Source of the DNA: Sphingopyxis sp. JAI108
Lineage (GTDB): Bacteria; Pseudomonadota; Alphaproteobacteria; Sphingomonadales; Sphingomonadaceae
DNA: 64,000 nt
Direction: 5' to 3'
NCBI RefSeq assembly: GCF_013410105.1
Contig: NZ_JACCCJ010000002.1
Span: 124,001 to 188,000 of the forward strand
The translations under genes and the position numbers were made by a program. The notes beneath the pieces were generated by a model that saw only the letters and a list, made by a program, of their open reading frames with translations, was not told where the DNA came from and ran no database searches. Each line of letters starts with the position of its first letter. The stretch's first letter is position 1. This document shows positions 38,428-47,923 of this stretch, one piece after another.

Positions 38428-39642
38428 ATGACCCTGCGCCGCGCCGCCATCGTCGCCCCGATCCGCACCGCCGTCGGCAAGTTCGGGGGCGCGCTTTCGT
38501 CAATGACCGCGGGCGAGCTTGGCGCGGTGATATTGAAGGCGCTGGTCGAGCGGACGAAGATCGACCCGGCGCGCGTCGACGACGTCGTCTTTTCGCAGGG
38601 CTATGGCAATGGCGAGGCGCCGAGCATCGGCCACTGGTCGTGGCTCGCCGCGGGCCTGCCGCTCGAGGTGCCAGGCTACCAGCTCGACCGCCGCTGCGGA
38701 TCGGGGCTGCAGGCGGTGATCAACGCCGCGATGATGGTGCAGACGGGCATGTCCGACGTCGTCGCCGCGGGGGGCGTCGAGTCGATGTCGAACGTCGAAC
38801 ATTATTCGACCGATATTCGCAAAGGGGTTCGCGCGGGCAACCTCACGCTCCACGACCGGCTGACGCGCGGCCGGCTGATGTCGCAGCCGGTCGAACGCTT
38901 CGGCGTCATCACCGGGATGATCGAGACCGCCGAAAATCTGGCGAAGGACTATGGCATCACGCGCGAGGCGGCCGACGCCTATGCGGTGCAGAGCCACCAG
39001 CGCGCGGCGGCGGCGTGGGCGAAGGGGCTGTTCGACGACGAGCTGGTGCCGGTCAGCGTGCCGCAGAAGAAGGGCGATCCGGTGATCTTCGCGCACGATG
39101 AGGGCTATCGCGCCGACGCGACGATGGAATCGCTCGGCAAGCTGCGTCCACTCGAAGGCGGGGTCGTGACGGCGGGCAACGCGAGCCAGCAAAACGATGC
39201 CGCGGCGGCGTGCCTCGTCGTCGCCGAGGACAAGCTCGAAGAACTCGGGCTCGAGCCAATCGCCTGGTATCACAGCGCGGCGGCGGCGGGCTGCGACCCG
39301 AGCCGGATGGGGATCGGCCCGGTGCCCGCGGCCGAGCGGCTGTTCGCGCGCAGCGGGCTCGGCTGGGGCGACATCGACCTCGTCGAGCTCAACGAAGCCT
39401 TCGCGCCGCAGGTACTCGCGGTGTTGAAGGGCTGGGGCTGGTCGGAAGACGACAGCCGGAACGAGATTTTGAACGTCAACGGGTCGGGCATCTCGCTCGG
39501 TCACCCGATCGGCGCGACCGGCGGGCGTATTCTCGCCAATTTGACGCGCGAGCTGGTGCGCCGCGACGGCCGTTACGGGCTTGAGACGATGTGCATCGGC
39601 GGCGGGCAGGGCATCGCCGCGATCTTCGAGCGCGCCGCCTGA
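38428..39642 (+). CDS. Thiolase (acetyl-CoA C-acetyltransferase family)
   Basis: A 404-residue thiolase with both catalytic cysteines and the histidine: DRRCGSG (Cys90), GHPIGATGG (His359) and CIGGGQG (Cys389). It condenses or cleaves acyl-CoA; the chain length is not readable. It lies three bases after the Mct-like gene and two bases before the large acyl-CoA dehydrogenase gene, so the three are one operon. PhbA-like synthesis or beta-oxidation-like cleavage are both possible. Confidence 0.9.
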   Translation: MTLRRAAIVAPIRTAVGKFGGALSSMTAGELGAVILKALVERTKIDPARVDDVVFSQGYGNGEAPSIGHWSWLAAGLPLEVPGYQLDRRCGSGLQAVINAAMMVQTGMSDVVAAGGVESMSNVEHYSTDIRKGVRAGNLTLHDRLTRGRLMSQPVERFGVITGMIETAENLAKDYGITREAADAYAVQSHQRAAAAWAKGLFDDELVPVSVPQKKGDPVIFAHDEGYRADATMESLGKLRPLEGGVVTAGNASQQNDAAAACLVVAEDKLEELGLEPIAWYHSAAAAGCDPSRMGIGPVPAAERLFARSGLGWGDIDLVELNEAFAPQVLAVLKGWGWSEDDSRNEILNVNGSGISLGHPIGATGGRILANLTRELVRRDGRYGLETMCIGGGQGIAAIFERAA

Positions 39643-39644
39643 GC

Positions 39645-41237
39645 ATGGCCGATTTGCGGGAGGCCCTCGCCGCCGCGCGGAGCTATCGCGGCGCCGCGCA
39701 AACGGCGCTCGGCGAGCGGCTGGCGTCGCGGCCGATCGACGCCGAGCAGCGCGCGGCGCACGGTTTCGCGTGGGTCGCGACGACGGTCGCGGCGCTCGAA
39801 GCGACGCTGGACTGGTGCGAGTCCGGCCGGGACTCGAACCCGCTCGATGCGAAGATCGCCACGCTCGCCTTCGCCGAAGGGATCGGACAGCTCGCCGGCG
39901 GGCTGCCGATGGGGCAGAACGAGATTTTCCGCCCCGCCGACCTCGGCATTGCCGCCGCCGGGTGCAACCTTGCCAATGCCTGCGCCGACTTGCTCGACGC
40001 CGACCACGCGGCAACCCGCGCCGAGGTCGCCGCTGCGCTCGCCGGGGGTCACTGGCCGAGCGAGACGCTCCACGACGCCGACCTCGACGCGATCCGCGAT
40101 CAATATCGCCGCTTCACCGACGCCGCGATCATTCCGCATGCGCATGGCTGGCACCTCGCCAACGCGCTGATCCCCGATGTCACCGTTCGGGCGATGGCCG
40201 ACCTCGGCACCTTCGGCGTCTGCATCCCTGAAGCGTTCGGCGGGCTGGGCCTCGGTAAGCTCGTCATGTGCATCGTCACCGAGGAGCTGTCGCGCGGCTG
40301 GATCGGCGCGGGGTCGCTCGGCACGCGGTCGGAGATCGCAGGCGAGCTGATCGCGATGGGCGGCACCGACGCGCAAAAGGCGGAATGGCTGCCGAAGATC
40401 GCAAGCGGGGAGGTGTTGCCGACCGCCGTGTTCACCGAACCCGACGTCGGGTCGGACCTCGGCTCGCTCCAGACGCGCGCGCGGCGCGCCGACGATCATT
40501 GGGTGATCGACGGCGCGAAAAACTGGATCACCCACGCCGCGCGCTCGGACCTGATGACCCTGCTGGCGCGCACCGTCCCCGACGCGAAGGGCTATGCCGG
40601 CCTCTCGATGCTGCTCGTCCCGAAACCGCGCGGGACCGACGCTGATCCCTTTCCGGCGGCGGGCATGGGCGGCAGCGAGATCGAAGTGCTCGGCTATCGC
40701 GGGATGCGCGAATATGCGTTGCAGTTTGACGGCATGACGGCGCCCGCCGACGCGCTGCTCGGCGGCGAGGAGGGGCAGGGCTTCAAGCAATTGATGCGGA
40801 CCTTCGAGGGCGCGCGCATACAGACCGCCGCGCGCGCGGTCGGCGTCGCGCGGCGCGCGCTCGAACTCGGGCTCGACTATGCGCTCGCCCGCAAGCAGTT
40901 CGGCAAGGCGATCGTCCATTTCCCGCGCGTCGCCGACAAGCTCGCGATGAGCCTCGTCGATTTCGTCGTGGCGCGCGAGCTGAGCTATGCCGCCGCGCGC
41001 GCCAAGGACAGCGGCAAGCGCTGCGACATCGAGGCGGGCATGGCGAAGCTGCTCGGTGCGCGGGCCGCCTGGTCGAACGCCGACGCCAGCCTGCAGATCC
41101 ACGGCGGCAACGGCTATGCGCTCGAATATGAAATCAGCCGCGTGCTGTGCGATGCGCGCATCCTCAATATCTTCGAGGGCGCGGCGGAGATTCAGGCGCA
41201 GGTGATCGCGCGCGGGCTGATCGAAGGGCGAAACTAG
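39645..41237 (+). CDS. Large acyl-CoA dehydrogenase, methylsuccinyl-CoA dehydrogenase (Mcd)-like
   Basis: A 530-residue protein, about 150 residues longer than usual acyl-CoA dehydrogenases because of an N-terminal helical extension. Core motifs start near residue 150: FGVCIPEAFGGLGLG, FTEPDVGSDLGSL, NWITHAARSD, and NIFEGAAEIQAQVIARGL with the catalytic Glu511. The extension plus FEGAAEIQAQ resembles (2S)-methylsuccinyl-CoA dehydrogenase of the ethylmalonyl-CoA pathway. No ccr, ecm or mch gene is in the window, so the pathway is unproven. Its last four bases overlap the convergent lyase gene. Confidence 0.78.
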   Translation: MADLREALAAARSYRGAAQTALGERLASRPIDAEQRAAHGFAWVATTVAALEATLDWCESGRDSNPLDAKIATLAFAEGIGQLAGGLPMGQNEIFRPADLGIAAAGCNLANACADLLDADHAATRAEVAAALAGGHWPSETLHDADLDAIRDQYRRFTDAAIIPHAHGWHLANALIPDVTVRAMADLGTFGVCIPEAFGGLGLGKLVMCIVTEELSRGWIGAGSLGTRSEIAGELIAMGGTDAQKAEWLPKIASGEVLPTAVFTEPDVGSDLGSLQTRARRADDHWVIDGAKNWITHAARSDLMTLLARTVPDAKGYAGLSMLLVPKPRGTDADPFPAAGMGGSEIEVLGYRGMREYALQFDGMTAPADALLGGEEGQGFKQLMRTFEGARIQTAARAVGVARRALELGLDYALARKQFGKAIVHFPRVADKLAMSLVDFVVARELSYAAARAKDSGKRCDIEAGMAKLLGARAAWSNADASLQIHGGNGYALEYEISRVLCDARILNIFEGAAEIQAQVIARGLIEGRN

Positions 41238-42397
41238 AGCCAGAGCAAAGGCTGGCGCACGGGAAAGTTGCGCACGACCTCGCCGACAACGGGATCGGGG
41301 TCGAGCCTTTGCCAGAGGGTCAGCCAGTCGCCGCGTTGCTGCGCGAGACCGCCGAAGAGCAGGTTCGGCTGGCGCACCGGGAAGCCGTCCCAATATTCGA
41401 CATCGGGCGCGCGCGGCCATTTACCCTTGCCGGCGATATAGGGGGCCATCCATGCGATCGCGCCGGCGATCGAGCGACCGTCGGCGGTCTTCCAGCCGAT
41501 CAGTTCGCCGCCGCCGAGCAGCCACGCCGATGCCGCGAGCACGTCGAGGTTGAAGAGCGAATAGGCATAAGGCTTGGTGCGCGCGAGTTCGAGCGGCTGG
41601 CGACCGTCGGGGGCGATCTGTGTCGGGACGATGATCGTCTTGAGCCGGGTTCGGGCGTCGGCGAGAATGTCGGCGCGGCCGAGCAGCGCGGCGAAGCTCG
41701 CCGCCTGCAGCAGCCAGCAGCTGCCGTGGTTGTTCTTCTCGTCGCGTTCCTCGATGCCGAAGGGTGAGGTGGTGAGCCAGCCCAGATAGGATGCGAACCA
41801 GTCCTCGACGTCGGTGCGGATCGCGGCATAGCCCGGCGCGTTCCGCCGCGCGAACAGCGTCGCGGCGCGCGCGACCTCGACGATCTGCAGCGTGTCGATC
41901 ACCCCGATCGCGCGGCCGCTGTTGACGCCGATGATCGCTTGCGCATGGTCGAGGTTAGGATTCATTCGCGTTTTCGGATCGACGAACCATGCGTGGAGGT
42001 GGCGCATCGCAGCATCGGCAAAGCGCGCGTCGGCGGTGAGGTTCCACAGCGCCGCGAGCGCGGGGACGGTACGCCCGAACGCGATCAGCGCGTCGCGGTG
42101 GCCGTCGAACTTGTCGGGGTTCGAGCGGCCGTCGCGGCGGACATAGGGGCCGCCGGGGCTCGCCGGGTCGGGCCACCAATAATCGCCCTCCGAATAATAA
42201 TCCTGCCGCCCGGCGGGACTGCGCGGCGCCGGGACCGCGGCGACGGTGCGCGGTTCGGCGGCGAGCAGCGCTTCGGCCTGCGGCAGCAGGCGGCGGCGCT
42301 CGATCGCACGGACATCGATCGTCGCGGCGCCCGGCCGCGCCCATGCCGCAGGCGCGGCGAGAAGCGTGGCGAGGAGCAGGGTGCGGCGGGCGATCAT
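41234..42397 (-). CDS. Alginate-lyase-fold polysaccharide lyase (PF05426-type), second copy
   Basis: A 387-residue secreted protein: signal peptide (RRTLLLATLLAAPAAWA), then an alpha/alpha-toroid lyase domain. Conserved features: the DYYSEGDYWWPDP N-terminal motif, TRMNPNLDHAQAI, the catalytic NNHG near residue 220, and RTKPYAYSLFNL, which holds the Arg and Tyr positions of PL5-type enzymes. It should cut a uronic-acid polymer by beta-elimination, leaving unsaturated ends. PL5-, PL38- and related families share this fold, so alginate is not certain. Third gene of the TonB-lyase-lyase unit, coupled by ATGA. Confidence 0.8.
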   Translation of the reverse strand: MIARRTLLLATLLAAPAAWARPGAATIDVRAIERRRLLPQAEALLAAEPRTVAAVPAPRSPAGRQDYYSEGDYWWPDPASPGGPYVRRDGRSNPDKFDGHRDALIAFGRTVPALAALWNLTADARFADAAMRHLHAWFVDPKTRMNPNLDHAQAIIGVNSGRAIGVIDTLQIVEVARAATLFARRNAPGYAAIRTDVEDWFASYLGWLTTSPFGIEERDEKNNHGSCWLLQAASFAALLGRADILADARTRLKTIIVPTQIAPDGRQPLELARTKPYAYSLFNLDVLAASAWLLGGGELIGWKTADGRSIAGAIAWMAPYIAGKGKWPRAPDVEYWDGFPVRQPNLLFGGLAQQRGDWLTLWQRLDPDPVVGEVVRNFPVRQPLLWL

Positions 42398-43650
42398 CGT
42401 TCGTCCTTTACGGCGATGCGGTGGCGCAACAACAGGTCGCCGTCGACAGCGCGCGGATAGGCGCCCGGACCCCACGCGTCGTCGGCGCGCACGAGCAGTT
42501 CGTCCAGCATGGCGGCGGGCCAGCCCCGCTCCCGATAGCGCCAGTCGGACGCGCGCCCGCGAAAGGCGGCGACATAATCGGTCGCCTTGCGCAGCGAGCG
42601 GCCCTTTTCCTCGACGTGATAAAGGTCGCTGCCAAGGCATGCCGCGCTGTCGGCGACTGTGTAGGCGGCGGAGAGCGCATAGAGCGAATAATGGAAGCTG
42701 CGCGTCCGGGTCAGCTCCTTCGGTAGCGCGCCGGATGGATCGACTTGTCGCGCGAGGCGCTTCGCGGGAAAGGCGGCGACGATCCGGCGCGCGACATCGG
42801 GGCGCCGCGCAAACAGCGCGAAACGCGCGACCTGCGCATCGTACCAGAGACCGTGATTGTTGGATGCCTTGCCTTCGGCCCTGCCGTTCGGGCTTGTCAG
42901 CATCCAGTCGGTGTAGCGCGAAAACCAGCTTTCGAGCGCCTCTGTCTCGGCGGGCGTCAGCGCGCCCGAGGGTGCGATCAGGCCGACGGCGTCGATCGCC
43001 GCGATGAAGCCGGCGCCGTCGAGCACGCCTTCGGCGCGGCCGTTCGACACGCCGGGCACGGCCTGCGCGAAGTTCATGTTCGGGTTCATGCGCGTCGCGG
43101 GGTCGAGAAACCACGCGCGGATGGCGCGCGCGGCGCCGTCGGCATATGATCGCTCGCCGCTGTAATAATAAGCGAGCGCGAGCGTATCGGCGTCGCGCAC
43201 CATGCGCGCGAGCGCGGCGCGGTCGAAGCGGTCGCTTTCAATGTCCGGGTTGGTGTCGCCGTCGCGGCGCCGATAGGGACCCCTCGGATTCGCGGGATCG
43301 GGCCACCAATAGCGCGCGAGGCTGACATAGTCGTGGCGGTCGCCCGACACGGGGGTGCTGCGCTTGTCGATCACCGACCCGGGTTTCGCCGCAAGCGCCT
43401 TGTCGGCGCGGACGGTCAGGTCGCGATATGCGGCGCCGATCGCGGGGTTGGTCGGCAGCGCCGCCTTGATCGCTTCGAGATCGGCGGGGCGCAACGCGAA
43501 GGTGCGGCGACCGTCGAACGAAGCCGAATAGCCTTCGCTCGCGTCGCAGACGGGCGCCGCCGGGGACAGGGAAAAAGCCGCCGCCGCGGACGGAGTCGCG
43601 GCGGCGGCCAGGATAGCCCAAGGGAGTCGGGCTAAACTCGATGGCGTCAC
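42394..43650 (-). CDS. Alginate-lyase-fold polysaccharide lyase, first copy
   Basis: A 418-residue secreted lyase with signal peptide (about residues 1-25), DYVSLARYWWPDP, TRMNPNMNFAQA, the catalytic NNHG near residue 264, and RTRSFHYSLYAL. It is a diverged paralogue of the next gene with the same core motifs, so the two may cut different linkages or polymer lengths. The start is GTG 43650, which overlaps the TonB receptor stop (GTGA) and is the only start near the signal peptide. The stop overlaps the downstream lyase start. Confidence 0.8.
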   Translation of the reverse strand: MTPSSLARLPWAILAAAATPSAAAAFSLSPAAPVCDASEGYSASFDGRRTFALRPADLEAIKAALPTNPAIGAAYRDLTVRADKALAAKPGSVIDKRSTPVSGDRHDYVSLARYWWPDPANPRGPYRRRDGDTNPDIESDRFDRAALARMVRDADTLALAYYYSGERSYADGAARAIRAWFLDPATRMNPNMNFAQAVPGVSNGRAEGVLDGAGFIAAIDAVGLIAPSGALTPAETEALESWFSRYTDWMLTSPNGRAEGKASNNHGLWYDAQVARFALFARRPDVARRIVAAFPAKRLARQVDPSGALPKELTRTRSFHYSLYALSAAYTVADSAACLGSDLYHVEEKGRSLRKATDYVAAFRGRASDWRYRERGWPAAMLDELLVRADDAWGPGAYPRAVDGDLLLRHRIAVKDER

Positions 43651-46568
43651 AGGCGGACCCGGAAGCCGAAGAAATATTGCGTGCCGCTGCGCGACACCTC
43701 GGCGATGCTGTCGTATCCGCCCTTGTACATGACGTCGTTCGTGCCGGTGACGTTCAGCGCCTGCAGCTTCACCTGGACATTCTCGGTCAGGTTGTACTGC
43801 GCCGAAAGATTGACGTAGGTGGCGCCGCGAATCTCGCGATTGGTGCCGCTGTTCGGCTTGTAATAGCCCGAGCGGTAGCGGAGGTTGGCGCGCAGCGAGA
43901 GGCCCCATTTCTCGAACCATACCGATCCGCTCGCGGTCCATTTCGACAGGCCGATCAGGTTCGCCGGGTTGACATAGTCGGCGATCGGCGAGGTGTCGGG
44001 ATATTCGAAATTGGCGAAGGCGCGGTTGACCGACCCCTGGATGCCGAGCCCGTCGAGCGGGTCGGGAAGCCAGGTGAAGGCGTGGCTCGCGGTCGCCTCG
44101 ATCCCGTAGAGGTGCCGCGTCTCGCTGTCGTTCGTCGGGGCCACCGGCGAAATGGTGACGGTCTCGGTTACCGGCGCGCCGCCGTCGCGGATCGTCGTGA
44201 TCGTGACATCGGTCGGGATCGGCTCCTCGGCGCTGATCACCGTGCCCTTCGCCCATTTATAATAGCCCGCGATCGAGAGCAGCGTATCTTGCGAAGCGTA
44301 AAGTTCGAGGCTCGCGTCGAGGTTCCACGCGCGTAGCGGCTTGAGGTTCGGGTTGCCGGTGGTGGCGTCGAAGATGATATTGTCGAGCCCGGTCCCCGCT
44401 GAGGGGTTGAGCCGGATGCCCGCGCCGAAGCTTTCGATCCCCGACCGCGCGATCGCGCGATAGGCGGCGAAGCGCAACTTGACCTCTTGCAACAGGTCGA
44501 ACGCGATATTCGCGCTCGGCAGGAAGTAATTATAGCTGCCTTTGGCGCGGTTCGTCTGGAGTTCGCCATTCGGGTCGGGGTCGACGCTATAGCTGTCGCC
44601 GGCGGTGTCGATCGTGATCACATAGGGCTGGCGATAGCCGATCGAGGTGATCTCGGTCTTGACCCAGCGCAGCCCGATATTGCCGCTGAACGGCACGCTG
44701 CCCGCCTGCGATTCGAAATTGGCGAGGCCGTAGAGCGCATAGATGCGCTCGGTGACGTCGATGTCGCTCGGATCGCGCCCGTCGGTTGGATAGGGAAGCG
44801 CATCGTCGCCGCCGGTGAAGGTGCGGAACAGGCAGTCGTTGTCGAAGGTCGCCCAACGCGTGACGTTGGTGCCCATGCCCTGTATGTAGCTGGTGGTGGT
44901 AAAGGGCACGCGGCATAGCTGGTTCGCCTGCGCGATCAGCTCGGCTGGGGTAGCGCCGTCGATTTCAGCGAGCGTGTTGAGGTCGTTGTTGCGCGCATTG
45001 TCGTTGGTGCGGTGATGGTCCGAATAGCGGCCGCCGACCTTGACCGAGGTGATGAAGCCGTCGAGTTCGCGCTCGATATCGAGCCGTCCGGCCCAGATGC
45101 GGTCGCGGCGGTCGGTGACGAAGCGGTTGCGCGCATAGACCGAATTGGGCGCGGTGGTCAGGAACAGGTCGTGGTCGGTGATGTCGAAATCCTCGAACTC
45201 GACATTCGGCACGACATCGTCGTCCAGATAGGTCAGCGTATAGCCGACGCGGCGGTTCGAACGCATGCGCGTCGCTTTCTGCGTCTCGGTGCGGTGGCTG
45301 TCCGAATAGGAGCCGTCGAAGCTGACCGTCCAGCGGTCGGGCGTCCAGATCAGGCCCAGGCCCCCGCCCTTGTAGGTTTCGTTGCGCTGGCGCGTTTCGA
45401 GCTGGTTCTCGATATTCGAATTGCCGCGATAGCTGATCAGCGCGCCGGGTGAGTAGCCATTGCTGCCGTCGCCGATGATCAGCGGCTCGAGTCCGCGCAG
45501 GCTTTCGGGAATGCCCAGCACATTGCGGTCCTCGCGGCTGCGGCGCTTCGAATATTGGCCGTCGATCGCGACCTCGAATTCGGGCGATGGACGCCATTGG
45601 ATCGAGCCGATCAGCCCGTCGCGCACTTCCGACGTCTTTTGGGTGCGGAAGCTGCGCGATGAGGTCGGGAAATAAGTGTCGCCGATCGTCTCGCCGACGG
45701 TGACGCCATTGGCGGTGCGCGGTCCCTCGGCGAAGGTGCAGTTGATATTGGCGCCGGCGGCGGCCTGCGCCGCGGCATTGCCGGTCAGCTGCCAGGGATT
45801 GTCGGCCGACGTGTTGCAGAGCTGAAAGGTCGAATTGCCGTTGTAATAATCCTCGGGCGCGCTTGTGTCCTGCCGCTGGTAACCGATCGACACGCCGATG
45901 TCGCCGAGCCCGGTTTCATATTGGTCGGTATAGGCGAAATTGGCGCGATAGCCGAGCCCGTCGTGCTGATAGACATCGTTGTCCTGCGGCTGGAAATCGC
46001 CGCGCACCTCGAACTGGATGCGCCGCCTGCCATAGTCGAGGGGCTTCATCGAGCGGAGTTCGATCACCCCGCCGACGCCGCCTTCGAGGAAGTCGGCGCG
46101 CTGTGATTTATAAACGAGGACGCCGTTCACCAGCTCCGACGGGAATTGCTGGAAGGCGACCGAACGGTCGGGTCCCGCCGTCGACACCTCGCGGCCGTTG
46201 AAGGTCGAGAAGCTGAGCGTCGGCCCGAGGCCGCGTACCGACAGCTCGTTGGCATTGCCCTTGAAGCGGTCGGCCGAAACGCCGGCGATGCGTTCGAGCG
46301 TGTCGCCGACCGAATTGTCGGGCGTGGCGCCGATCTCGTCGCTGACAAGGCCGTCGACGACGACGTCGGCGGCGCGCTTGAACTCGATCGAACTGCGCTG
46401 CGTCGCGCGCGTTCCGGTGACGAGGATTTCGTCATCGCCATCGACCGCCGGAACCTGCTCGCCTTCGATGTCGGCGGGCGCTTCCTGTGCCCACAGGGGC
46501 GTGGCGGCGAACAGCGCGGCCGACGCCAGCAACGCGGCGCGAGTCGGCAAGACCGATGATGACTTCAT
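43647..46568 (-). CDS. TonB-dependent receptor, Xanthomonas/Caulobacter type
   Basis: A 973-residue receptor. Signal peptide (about 1-28, ending ATPLWAQ), TonB box DEILVTGTRA, a plug with VSADRFKGNANELSVRGLG and FLEGGVGGVIELRS, then a long barrel ending FFGFRVRL. The size and plug motifs match the TonB-Xanth-Caul group that imports oligosaccharides. The ATG at 46568 follows GGAGAGGGAAA. Together with two coupled lyase genes it makes an uptake-and-cleavage operon. Two GntR-like sites and one LacI-like site lie 48-100 bases upstream. Confidence 0.9.
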   Translation of the reverse strand: MKSSSVLPTRAALLASAALFAATPLWAQEAPADIEGEQVPAVDGDDEILVTGTRATQRSSIEFKRAADVVVDGLVSDEIGATPDNSVGDTLERIAGVSADRFKGNANELSVRGLGPTLSFSTFNGREVSTAGPDRSVAFQQFPSELVNGVLVYKSQRADFLEGGVGGVIELRSMKPLDYGRRRIQFEVRGDFQPQDNDVYQHDGLGYRANFAYTDQYETGLGDIGVSIGYQRQDTSAPEDYYNGNSTFQLCNTSADNPWQLTGNAAAQAAAGANINCTFAEGPRTANGVTVGETIGDTYFPTSSRSFRTQKTSEVRDGLIGSIQWRPSPEFEVAIDGQYSKRRSREDRNVLGIPESLRGLEPLIIGDGSNGYSPGALISYRGNSNIENQLETRQRNETYKGGGLGLIWTPDRWTVSFDGSYSDSHRTETQKATRMRSNRRVGYTLTYLDDDVVPNVEFEDFDITDHDLFLTTAPNSVYARNRFVTDRRDRIWAGRLDIERELDGFITSVKVGGRYSDHHRTNDNARNNDLNTLAEIDGATPAELIAQANQLCRVPFTTTSYIQGMGTNVTRWATFDNDCLFRTFTGGDDALPYPTDGRDPSDIDVTERIYALYGLANFESQAGSVPFSGNIGLRWVKTEITSIGYRQPYVITIDTAGDSYSVDPDPNGELQTNRAKGSYNYFLPSANIAFDLLQEVKLRFAAYRAIARSGIESFGAGIRLNPSAGTGLDNIIFDATTGNPNLKPLRAWNLDASLELYASQDTLLSIAGYYKWAKGTVISAEEPIPTDVTITTIRDGGAPVTETVTISPVAPTNDSETRHLYGIEATASHAFTWLPDPLDGLGIQGSVNRAFANFEYPDTSPIADYVNPANLIGLSKWTASGSVWFEKWGLSLRANLRYRSGYYKPNSGTNREIRGATYVNLSAQYNLTENVQVKLQALNVTGTNDVMYKGGYDSIAEVSRSGTQYFFGFRVRL

Positions 46569-46615
46569 TTTCCCTCTCCTTTTCCTGCCGCCCCTGATCT
46601 GCGGCGATGACCCGG

Positions 46616-46631
46616 TTGATACCGGTGTCAA
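46616..46631. promoter_or_regulatory. Putative LacI-family operator upstream of the TonB receptor
   Basis: TTGATACCGGTGTCAA is a near-perfect palindrome that fits the general LacI/CcpA-type consensus TGNNANCGNTNNCA. A second match lies before the GH88-like gene at 47924-47939. No LacI gene is in the window. Confidence 0.5.
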
Positions 46632-46636
46632 TCTTA

Positions 46637-46668
46637 GATGTCATACAACTTATGAAATGTATTACAAC
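46637..46668. promoter_or_regulatory. Two tandem GntR-like sites upstream of the TonB receptor
   Basis: GATGT-CAT-ACAAC (46637-46649) and AATGT-ATT-ACAAC (46656-46668) are repeats 19 bases apart, near two helical turns. They share the NNTGT-N3-ACAAC pattern with the perfect palindrome GTTGT-CAC-ACAAC at 47972-47984. They lie where the promoter of the receptor operon is expected. Confidence 0.5.
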
Positions 46669-46731
46669 TTTGATGGGGGAAGTCAATCGTTCGCGTGGCG
46701 GGTCGGTCCGGTGGAGTATATCCGCCAGATA

Positions 46732-47883
46732 TCAAGACCTTCCGCGTTTTCTCGCCAAGTCGTACATGGCCGTCCCGGCGAGCAGATAGGCGCCGCTGCC
46801 ATAGAATTGCGTCTCCTTCGCCGACACGCTGTCGGGACGGTCGCCGACCTGCTGAACCCAGCCGAGCATCCCGTCGGGCTGCACCGCGCGGCCGAGCGCA
46901 GCCCAGCCGCGCACCGCGGCGGGCTCGTAAGTCGCGCGGTCGAGCAAGCCATTGTCGACCCCCCACGCAAAGGCATAGGTGAAGAAGGCGGTGCCGCTCG
47001 ATTCGGGCGGCGTGCCGCGATCATCGTCAAGCAGCGAGGCGGGCCAGTATCCGTCGGCCTTTTGCAGCGTCACCAGCTTCGTGGCCATGTTCTTGAACAG
47101 CTTCTCGTAATAGGGGCGCTCGGGGTCCTTTTCGTCGAGCACCTGCAGCACGCGGACGAGCCCGCCCATCACCCAGCCATTGCCGCGGCTCCAGAACAGC
47201 TTGCGCCCCTTGGCGTCGCGCATGTCGAAAAAGCGGCTGTCGCGGAAATAGAGCTGCTCCGACGGGTCGAAGAGATAATCGGTCGTCGCCTTCCACTCCT
47301 CGTGCACGAAATCGGCATAACGCTTGTCACCCGTCGCCTTGGCGAGGCGCAGCATGGTCGGGGGCGCCATGAACAAGGCGTCGCACCAGCACCAGCGGTC
47401 GGTGCAGGTCGATGTGCCCTTGCCCGGCGCGACGGGAATGAATTCGAGCCCGATCGTCGGGCGGTTGGCGAGCACATGGTCGAAATAGGTTCGCATCGGC
47501 GTGATGGCCTGCCTGCCAGCGCCATTTTGCGCCGCCCACAGCCACGCCTGCCCGATCAGCTGGTCGTCGGCGTGGAAGGGAAGGTCGCCCATCTGCCATT
47601 TCTCGGCGCGGCCGAGATCGAGCAGCGGTTTGGCGTATCGCCTGTCGCGATTCGCAAGTTCGGTGAGCGCGACCCAGAAGGTTGCCTGCTGCCAGTCGCG
47701 CACCTCCTGCACGCTCTTGCGCGCGGCGGGCATCGTCGCCCAGTTGGTTCGGTTCGCGAGCTGCCAGTCCGCGACGCGGCGCGTTTCGGCGAGGATCGCG
47801 GCGGGCTGCGGCATCGCGGGCTGGGCGGGCGCCGCCACCGCGGCGGGCGCCGTCATCATCATGGAAAACAGGCTCAGCGACAT
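46732..47883 (-). CDS. GH88/GH105-type unsaturated glycuronyl hydrolase
   Basis: A 383-residue alpha/alpha-barrel hydrolase with a signal peptide (MSLSLFSMMMTAPAAVAA). Family motifs: WQMGDLPFHADDQ, WCWCDALFMAPP with the catalytic-type Asp, LFWSRGNGWVMGGL, and SSGTAFFTYAFAWGV. These enzymes remove the unsaturated uronic residue left by polysaccharide lyases, which fits the two lyases next door. GGGAGAGG places the start at ATG 47883. It is transcribed leftwards from the control region shared with manD. Confidence 0.85.
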   Translation of the reverse strand: MSLSLFSMMMTAPAAVAAPAQPAMPQPAAILAETRRVADWQLANRTNWATMPAARKSVQEVRDWQQATFWVALTELANRDRRYAKPLLDLGRAEKWQMGDLPFHADDQLIGQAWLWAAQNGAGRQAITPMRTYFDHVLANRPTIGLEFIPVAPGKGTSTCTDRWCWCDALFMAPPTMLRLAKATGDKRYADFVHEEWKATTDYLFDPSEQLYFRDSRFFDMRDAKGRKLFWSRGNGWVMGGLVRVLQVLDEKDPERPYYEKLFKNMATKLVTLQKADGYWPASLLDDDRGTPPESSGTAFFTYAFAWGVDNGLLDRATYEPAAVRGWAALGRAVQPDGMLGWVQQVGDRPDSVSAKETQFYGSGAYLLAGTAMYDLARKRGRS

Positions 47884-47923
47884 GGCATATCCTCTCCCTT
47901 TCAAGCCGGCCCGGCTTTTCGCC

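Noticed and set aside
41234..43650. Calling both lyases alginate lyases outright.
   Set aside because: The domain is shared by several lyase families with different uronic polymers, and the neighbouring ManD does not fit a pure alginate route, so only the fold is named.
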